Positions 57,965 to 64,000 of a stretch of 64,000 nt of DNA are shown piece after piece. The position numbers and the translations under genes are program-made. The notes below the pieces were generated by a model. The model ran no database searches. It saw only the letters and a list, made by a program, of their open reading frames with translations, and was not told the DNA's origin. Source of the DNA: Polaribacter sp. L3A8 (GTDB taxonomy: Bacteria; Bacteroidota; Bacteroidia; Flavobacteriales; Flavobacteriaceae). Position 1 is the first letter of the stretch. Each line of letters starts with the position of its first letter. The stretch lies in NCBI RefSeq assembly GCF_009796785.1, contig NZ_CP047026.1, forward strand, positions 2,586,501-2,650,500. Reading direction: 5' to 3'.

Positions 57965-60544
57965 ATGAACAATTTACCTAAGCTAGATAGATTTAATGAA
58001 AATGTACTGTCTAAATATCAAATTTACAACAGTATTTTCACAACCCTACCTTTTGACACCATAGACGATACTGGGGTTTTATTACCTCTTTTACATAAAG
58101 TTTGTAGTAAAGGTTTTAAATTAGAAAAAAATCCTACAGAAATTGTAGAACATTTTTTTAGTAAATACCAAGACGAACCTACAGAAAAAGAAAAAGCAGA
58201 TTTACTTTTTCGTTTTATTCAATTTATAGAACGTCAAGTCGTTTTATTTGATGCCGTAGAAGATGCTGCCTATCCTATTGTAAATAATATGGATGGTTTT
58301 GGTACACTTAGAAACTCTAAAGAAGCTGCATTTCTTAACAATAAAAAAGATGAATTAAAGGCGCATTTAGACGACTTTAAAGTTCGTATTGTATTAACAG
58401 CGCATCCAACACAATTTTACCCAGGTTCTGTTTTAGGTATTATTACAGATTTAGATAAGGCAATACAAGATGATGACTTATTACTAATTAGAAAATTGTT
58501 AGCTCAATTAGGAAAAACGCCTTTCTATAAAAAAGAAAAGCCATCTCCTTTTGATGAAGCAGTTAGTTTAATCTGGTATTTAGAACATGTATTCTACCAC
58601 TCGGTTCCTAAAATTTACAACTATATTCAACAACATATTTATGATGGTGAACCAATAGAAAATGAAATTATAGAACTCGGTTTCTGGCCAGGTGGAGATA
58701 GAGATGGTAACCCATTTGTAACTACTAAAATTACTTTAGATGTTGCCGAAAGACTGCGTCAAACAATTTTAAGAAACTACTATAGAGACATTAGACGTTT
58801 AAAAAGACGTTTTACGTTTGATGAAGTACAAGAAATCTTTTCTAAATTAGAAAAGAGACTTTACAAGCACGTTGTTAGAAGTTATACGAAAGTTAATTTT
58901 TCTCAGAAAATATTATTAGAAGAGTTATATGCTGCAAGAGAAATTATTGTAAATAAGCATCAATCTTTATTTGTAGAAGAATTAAATGACGTTATCAATA
59001 AAGTAAAAATCTTTGGTTTTCACTTTGCAACGTTAGATATTAGACAAGATAGTAGAGTGCATCACCAAGCATTTACACAAATTGTAGAAGACTTATTAAA
59101 AACAGGAGATACTACTTTTCCTGAAAATTATTTAAGACTTTCTGACGAAGAACAAGTTGAAGTTTTATCTGTTGTAAAAGGACACATAGACCCAAGTATT
59201 TTAACCGATGAAACTTCTATTAAAACTATAGAATCTATTTATGCTTTAAAAGAAATTCAGCAAAGAAATGGAGAACGTGGTGCAAACCGTTACATAATTA
59301 GTAACAACCAAAGTGCTTTACACGTAATGCAAACTTTTGCAATGCTAAACTTATGTGGTTTTGAAAACGAATTACCAGTAGATGTTATTCCGCTTTTTGA
59401 AACTGTAGAAGATTTAGAAAACGCAGAAGACGTAATGAGAACTTTATATTCTAATAAAGTTTATAGACACCATGTTGCAAAAAGAGGACACAAACAAACT
59501 ATTATGTTAGGTTTTTCTGATGGAACAAAAGACGGTGGTTACTTAATGGCAAACTGGGGTATTTTTAAAGCTAAAGAAGCTTTAACAAGAATCTCTAGAG
59601 AATATGATATTGAAGTAGTTTTCTTTGACGGACGTGGAGGACCACCTGCTCGTGGAGGAGGAAAAACACACCAATTTTATGCTTCTTTAGGACCAACAAT
59701 AGAAGATAAAGAAATTCAATTAACCGTACAAGGACAAACTATTAGTTCTAATTTTGGTACACAAAACTCATCTCAATTTAATTTAGAACAATTAATAAGT
59801 TCTGGTATTAAGAATGATGTTTTTACAAAAGATCAATTAAATGATAGCCATAGAGAATTAATAAACGACATGGCCGCTACAAGTTACAAAACGTATGTAG
59901 ATTTTAAAAATCACGATAAGTTCTTACCGTATTTAGAAAAAATGAGTACGTTAAAATACTATGCAAAAACCAATATTGGAAGTAGACCAAGTAAACGTGG
60001 TGGATCTGATAAACTTGACTTTTCTGCATTAAGAGCAATTCCTTTTGTAGGTAGTTGGAGCCAGTTAAAACAAAACGTTCCTGGTTTCTTTGGAGTAGGA
60101 ACTGCATTAAAAAAGTATGAAGACGCAGGTAGATTTGATGAAATTATTGAATTCTACAACGCATCTGATTTCTTTAGAACATTATTAGAAAACAGTATGA
60201 TGAGTTTAACCAAATCTTTCTTTGGCTTAACTTCTTATATGGCAGATGATGAAGAGTTTGGAGAATTCTGGACTTTAATTTTTACAGAATACGAAACAAC
60301 AAAACGATTACTTTTAAAGTTAACAGGTCATACAGAATTAATGGAGAATTTCCCTGTTGGAAAAGCATCTATTGAAGTTAGAGAACAAATTGTATTGCCT
60401 TTATTAACGATACAACAGTTTGCTTTAAAGAAAATTCAAGAACTTCAAAAAACTGGCGGAAGCGCAGAAGAAATTGAAATTTATGAAAAAATGGTAATGC
60501 GTTCTTTATTTGGTAACATTAATGCAAGTAGAAACTCTGCTTAA
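57965..60544 (+). CDS. ppc: Phosphoenolpyruvate carboxylase, divergent Bacteroidota type
   Basis: This 859-residue enzyme forms oxaloacetate from PEP and bicarbonate. Catalytic regions are present: VLTAHPTQFYPGSVL (active-site His), WPGGDRDGNPFV, FFDGRGGPPARGGGKTH and RPSKRGGSDKLDFSALRAIPFVGSW. The glycine loop differs from the classic FHGRGGxVGRGGGP, and the C-terminus ends NINASRNSA rather than the almost universal QNTG. This fits a diverged lineage that may have altered allostery. The gene stands alone with an upstream gap of about 185 bp. Confidence 0.93.
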   Translation: MNNLPKLDRFNENVLSKYQIYNSIFTTLPFDTIDDTGVLLPLLHKVCSKGFKLEKNPTEIVEHFFSKYQDEPTEKEKADLLFRFIQFIERQVVLFDAVEDAAYPIVNNMDGFGTLRNSKEAAFLNNKKDELKAHLDDFKVRIVLTAHPTQFYPGSVLGIITDLDKAIQDDDLLLIRKLLAQLGKTPFYKKEKPSPFDEAVSLIWYLEHVFYHSVPKIYNYIQQHIYDGEPIENEIIELGFWPGGDRDGNPFVTTKITLDVAERLRQTILRNYYRDIRRLKRRFTFDEVQEIFSKLEKRLYKHVVRSYTKVNFSQKILLEELYAAREIIVNKHQSLFVEELNDVINKVKIFGFHFATLDIRQDSRVHHQAFTQIVEDLLKTGDTTFPENYLRLSDEEQVEVLSVVKGHIDPSILTDETSIKTIESIYALKEIQQRNGERGANRYIISNNQSALHVMQTFAMLNLCGFENELPVDVIPLFETVEDLENAEDVMRTLYSNKVYRHHVAKRGHKQTIMLGFSDGTKDGGYLMANWGIFKAKEALTRISREYDIEVVFFDGRGGPPARGGGKTHQFYASLGPTIEDKEIQLTVQGQTISSNFGTQNSSQFNLEQLISSGIKNDVFTKDQLNDSHRELINDMAATSYKTYVDFKNHDKFLPYLEKMSTLKYYAKTNIGSRPSKRGGSDKLDFSALRAIPFVGSWSQLKQNVPGFFGVGTALKKYEDAGRFDEIIEFYNASDFFRTLLENSMMSLTKSFFGLTSYMADDEEFGEFWTLIFTEYETTKRLLLKLTGHTELMENFPVGKASIEVREQIVLPLLTIQQFALKKIQELQKTGGSAEEIEIYEKMVMRSLFGNINASRNSA

Positions 60545-60596
60545 AATTTTGTTTATCAAATAATTACAGTATATTTATAAAGTAAAATTACGTACT

Positions 60597-60979
60597 ATGA
60601 AAAAATACGCTTCTTTACTTTTAACTTTATTTGTTGGTAGTTTTTGTTTTTCACAACAAAAAACTACCAACAATAATTTTATTCCAATTAGTATTTATAC
60701 TTCTTCTTTTGGGGTTAAAACAAACCAAAGCCCTTCTTATTCATCCATTAAGAAGAATTTAAATCTCAAAAACATTATAAATTTACCACAGTTTCTTTTG
60801 AAGAAATAGATGCAAATCAGTTTTTTATTTCTGATAAAAATCTCAGTACAAAAGCTACGCTATTTATTTATGATGACTATAAAAGTTATAGAGATGAAAA
60901 CCTTTTAAAGGGGGTTTTAGAAAAATACGATCTTACAAGATGGGATCCTTCTAATTTTCAACAACCAAACCTTAATTAA
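60597..60979 (+). pseudogene. Small secreted protein gene with a single-base frameshift
   Basis: The first frame (60597-60809) begins with a signal peptide (LLLTLFVGSFCFSQQ) and goes to a stop shortly after SYSSIKK. A second frame from about 60752 reads EEFKSQKHYKFTTVSFEEID ... DPSNFQQPNLN and ends at TAA 60977-60979. One extra A at 60750-60751 would join the frames as IKEEFKSQKHYK. The reconstructed protein would have about 127 residues, exported, of unknown function. It is either a recent pseudogene or a sequencing error. Confidence 0.8.
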
Positions 60980-61009
60980 TTTTCTTTATCTTTAGAAAAA
61001 AGAAAAAGA

Positions 61010-62545
61010 ATGCTTGTAAAAGTCTATGGTTCTGCCGTTTTTGGTATCGAAGCAACTACAATTACCGTTGAAGTAAATATTGATAAAGGAATTGGCTATC
61101 ATTTGGTAGGTTTACCAGATAATGCAGTTCGTGAGAGTTCTTATCGAATTTCTGCTGCACTCAACAACAATAACTACAAACTTCCAGGTAAGAAAATTAT
61201 TATCAACATGGCTCCCGCCGATATTCGGAAAGAAGGTGCTTCTTATGATTTAACTTTGGCTGTTGGAATTTTAGCCGCATCAGCTCAAATAAAATCTGAA
61301 GCTATTCATGAATACATTATTATGGGCGAACTTTCTCTAGACGGAAGCTTACAACCCATAAGAGGCGCTTTACCAATTGCCATAAAAGCAAGAGAAGAAG
61401 GTTATAAGCATTTAATTCTTCCGAAAGAAAATGCTAAAGAAGCTGCCATTGTAGATGATTTAGAAGTTTTAGGTGTCGAAAATATATTAGAAGTAATCAA
61501 TCATTTTAATGATGATAAAAAAATTGAACCAACTATTGTTGATACAAGAGCTGAGTTTTATAAAAACATCGATTTCCCAGAGTTCGATTTTTCTGATGTA
61601 AAAGGACAAGAATCTATAAAACGATGCATGGAAATTGCTGCTGCAGGCGGACATAATATTATTTTAATTGGTCCTCCAGGATCTGGAAAAACGATGTTAG
61701 CAAAGAGATTGCCTTCTATTTTACCACCAATGACGTTACATGAAGCATTAGAGACCACAAAGATTCATTCTGTGGTTGGTAAAATAAAAAAGGAAGGTTT
61801 GCTATACCAACGCCCTTTTAGAAGCCCACATCACACAATTTCGAATGTAGCTTTGGTCGGCGGCGGGCAATATCCTCGTCCTGGAGAGATTTCGTTATCT
61901 CATAATGGTGTTTTATTTTTAGATGAATTACCAGAATTTAAAAGAGATGTTTTAGAGGTAATGCGTCAACCTTTAGAAGACAGAGAAGTCACTATTTCTA
62001 GAGCAAAATTTACAGTTACCTACCCAAGTAGTTTTATGTTGGTAGCAAGTATGAACCCGAGTCCGAGTGGTTTTTTTAATGACCCAAATAGCCCAATGAC
62101 TTCTTCTCCACAAGAAATGCAACGTTATTTAAGCAAAATTTCTGGACCATTATTAGACAGAATCGATATTCATATAGAAGTTACTCCTGTTCCATTTGCA
62201 AAACTATCAGAAGAACGCAAAGGTGAATCTAGTGTTGCCATTAGAAAACGAGTTACGGCATCTAGAGAAATACAATCTGAGCGATTTAAAGACTTTGAAA
62301 ACGTACATTATAATGCACAAATGAATGTAAAACAGATTCGTGAATTTTGCAAATTATCACCAGAAAGTTTATCCCTTTTAAAAACTGCAATGGAAAAATT
62401 AAACCTTTCTGCCAGAGCCTATGATCGAATATTAAAAGTATCTAGAACAATCGCAGATTTAGCAAATTCTAAAGATATTTCTCCAGATCATATTGCAGAG
62501 GCAATACAGTATAGAAGTCTAGATAGAGATGGTTGGTTGGGGTAA
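61010..62545 (+). CDS. YifB/ComM family Mg chelatase-like AAA+ ATPase
   Basis: This 511-residue protein has an N-terminal ribosomal S5-like/LonC-type domain (VEVNIDKGIGYHLVGLPDNAVRES) and a AAA+ domain with GPPGSGKTMLAKRLP (Walker A), LFLDELPEF (Walker B) and a C-terminal Mg chelatase-like segment (LSARAYDRILKVSRTIADL). ComM in naturally competent bacteria is a helicase that promotes branch migration of incoming DNA. That this one has the same role is inferred from the family. Confidence 0.93.
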   Translation: MLVKVYGSAVFGIEATTITVEVNIDKGIGYHLVGLPDNAVRESSYRISAALNNNNYKLPGKKIIINMAPADIRKEGASYDLTLAVGILAASAQIKSEAIHEYIIMGELSLDGSLQPIRGALPIAIKAREEGYKHLILPKENAKEAAIVDDLEVLGVENILEVINHFNDDKKIEPTIVDTRAEFYKNIDFPEFDFSDVKGQESIKRCMEIAAAGGHNIILIGPPGSGKTMLAKRLPSILPPMTLHEALETTKIHSVVGKIKKEGLLYQRPFRSPHHTISNVALVGGGQYPRPGEISLSHNGVLFLDELPEFKRDVLEVMRQPLEDREVTISRAKFTVTYPSSFMLVASMNPSPSGFFNDPNSPMTSSPQEMQRYLSKISGPLLDRIDIHIEVTPVPFAKLSEERKGESSVAIRKRVTASREIQSERFKDFENVHYNAQMNVKQIREFCKLSPESLSLLKTAMEKLNLSARAYDRILKVSRTIADLANSKDISPDHIAEAIQYRSLDRDGWLG

Positions 62546-62632
62546 AATAGATTTATCTAAACGCAAAGGCGCAAAGGTAAATCGCAAAGTTAACAGAGAA
62601 GAATGGTTAAAAATCTTTGCTTTTTATTTAAA

Positions 62633-63475
62633 TTAACTACGTTTACTTTTGATATAAATATTATAAAGCAAGCCAAACATTATTAAAAACACACCTAACA
62701 AGGTCCATAAATTATAGATTTCTCCAAACCAAAATGCACCGATAGCAATCATAAAAATGACTTCTAAATACTTTAAAGGTGCAATTACATTTGTTTCGTG
62801 AGATTGTAATGCTTTGGTCATGTATAATTGGCCAACATAACCAAAAACACCTAAACTTAATAGTAACAACCATTCTACTAAACTTGGGTTTCTCCAATGA
62901 TTGATAGACATAATACCCCCAAAAACAAAAGCCATTACCATAAAGTAATTGATAATTACTAATGGATTTTCAGTGTCTCCTATTTTACGAATCACCACAA
63001 AAATAACACCTAAAGAAATTGCAGATAATAAAACAAAAATTATTCCCATAGAATCTACATCTACTCCAAAACCCTTAATGATTAATACACCAGCAAATGC
63101 TATTAAAAACAGCAGCCATTGTATTGGTTTTATTTTCTCTTTCAAGAATATAAAGGCAAAAATAGCAGCGAAAATTGGTGACGTATATCTTAATGAAACG
63201 GCAGTACCAACCGCTAAATAATTTAATGACTGAAAGAAACATGTTAATGAAATTACACCAGTAAGACCTCTAATAAATAACAGTTTTTTATGCGTACCAA
63301 GAATAGGAATTTTAGCCTTTAAAATTAATGGTACTGTAAAACACAACGTACCAATAGATCTAAAAAATACAATTTGATAAGCGCTAAAATCATTTAAATA
63401 TTTTACAACTGCATTCATTAATGAAAATGCAATTACACTAAAAATCATATAAAAAATGGCTGTTGAGCTTTTCAT
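62633..63475 (-). CDS. EamA family (DMT) transporter
   Basis: From ATG 63473-63475 (MKSSTAIFYMIFSV) the protein has 280 residues and ten predicted membrane helices in two EamA halves, with the usual FFRSIGT, PIFAAIFAFIFLKEKI and APLKYLEVIFMIAIGAFWFGE segments. An ATG at 63523 would add 16 polar residues before helix 1 and is less likely. It is a drug/metabolite exporter family; the substrate cannot be told. Confidence 0.9.
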   Translation of the reverse strand: MKSSTAIFYMIFSVIAFSLMNAVVKYLNDFSAYQIVFFRSIGTLCFTVPLILKAKIPILGTHKKLLFIRGLTGVISLTCFFQSLNYLAVGTAVSLRYTSPIFAAIFAFIFLKEKIKPIQWLLFLIAFAGVLIIKGFGVDVDSMGIIFVLLSAISLGVIFVVIRKIGDTENPLVIINYFMVMAFVFGGIMSINHWRNPSLVEWLLLLSLGVFGYVGQLYMTKALQSHETNVIAPLKYLEVIFMIAIGAFWFGEIYNLWTLLGVFLIMFGLLYNIYIKSKRS

Positions 63476-63597
63476 AAAGAAGTAGTTTGTACTATTTTTA
63501 TTATAAGCGTACAAAAATAACATTAAAATAAAGAAAACTACTTTAGTTTGTATAGAACCTTAGCTTTAGAAATAATAGAATTTGAATGTTTTTTAAA

Positions 63598-64000
63598 TTA
63601 AAAACTCCAATTTTTATAACTACTAGAGCTTTCTAACTTATTTTCAACAGAATCCTCTAATTCTTTAAAGAAATCGATACCCGTTAAAGCTTCAATTTTA
63701 TCTACCGAAACCACAAATTTATACAAAGGTAAATTAGATTCTTTATGAGGCATTAAAAACGCCAACATTTTAATTTTACCCTTTGTTTTATCTAAGATTA
63801 ATTTATAAAACTGATTTGGAACAGAAACAGATTCACTACCAATCGTTTTTAAATTGTTTTCTAAAACGCCTCCTGTAATTACAAATACTCCATCGTTTTT
63901 CTTTGCCCAATAACGCACTTTCTGTTCTAGACGATTCCAAACCCCTGCATTAAATTGATGTTCTTGCGGACTGATATTACTTGTTAAAAAAGTTTCGTCG
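63598..64000 (-). CDS. DNA/RNA non-specific endonuclease (NUC1 family), partial
   Basis: Only the C-terminal part is in the window; the frame stays open to the right edge. It contains SNISPQ, FNAGVWNRLEQKVRYWA and VFVITGG, the Mg-binding core region of NUC1 nucleases (the Asn of NxGxWNRLE binds the metal), then VPNQFYKLILD and FLMPHKES. The catalytic DRGH motif would be in the missing part. NUC1 enzymes digest DNA and RNA and are often secreted, but the signal sequence is not in view. Confidence 0.88.
   Translation of the reverse strand, partial: DETFLTSNISPQEHQFNAGVWNRLEQKVRYWAKKNDGVFVITGGVLENNLKTIGSESVSVPNQFYKLILDKTKGKIKMLAFLMPHKESNLPLYKFVVSVDKIEALTGIDFFKELEDSVENKLESSSSYKNWSF

Noticed and set aside
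62548..62625. Short direct repeats CGCAAAGG after the comM-like gene
   Set aside because: Only two or three short units with no structure; it looks like ordinary dispersed intergenic sequence.

Overview
The window looks like a chromosomal segment of a marine-type member of the Flavobacteriaceae (Bacteroidota), probably close to Polaribacter or Tenacibaculum. This is inferred from several signs: strong AT richness, secreted proteins with type IX secretion (T9SS) C-terminal sorting tails, giant Asp-rich thrombospondin-type-3 surface proteins, promoters of the TTTG/TAnnTTTG type, few Shine-Dalgarno sequences, and Bacteroidota-specific families (DUF2723, DUF3127, DUF4230, haem-binding DUF, a TPR hybrid two-component regulator). 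No database search was possible, so the genus is a guess.

Layout. 1-6400 (minus) is most of a giant secreted protein made of Ca-binding TSP3 repeats. It is truncated at the window edge and divergent from a TPR hybrid histidine kinase/AraC regulator (6664-9489). After a tRNA-Gln come a GT-C (DUF2723) membrane glycosyltransferase and a polysaccharide deacetylase. Next is a repeat-rich gap holding a candidate structured RNA, then a cysteine-less thioredoxin, a membrane metallophosphoesterase and polA. From 19317 to 21960 a PLP-dependent enzyme and a UPF0251 regulator share an upstream sequence motif and look like a small regulon. Housekeeping genes follow (Sua5/TsaC, RluA-type pseudouridine synthase, Aat, membrane protein, DUF1456, DUF3127, flavin reductase, histidine kinase).

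29435-41990 is a tandem segmental duplication. Two paralogous T9SS surface proteins (about 1.7 and 1.6 thousand residues) were each followed by a small membrane protein gene and a HIT gene. In the upstream unit the two small genes have decayed to remnants. An IS1595-type element with a clear direct repeat sits between the units, and the downstream surface gene is broken by a 2-nt change in a short AC repeat. The upstream paralog carries an extra carbohydrate-binding-like domain.

42164-64000 is mostly core metabolism and information processing: greA, a Rieske-like lipoprotein, purK/purE, an M3 peptidase, a glycosyltransferase, lpdA, pabB, tilS, ppc, comM/yifB, an EamA transporter and a partial NUC1 nuclease. 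The most notable accessory feature is a two-gene ATPase + HNH cassette (44560-46454), Septu-like (PtuA/PtuB), lodged between purK and purE on the same strand with very short gaps. It would make an anti-phage module part of a purine biosynthesis operon.
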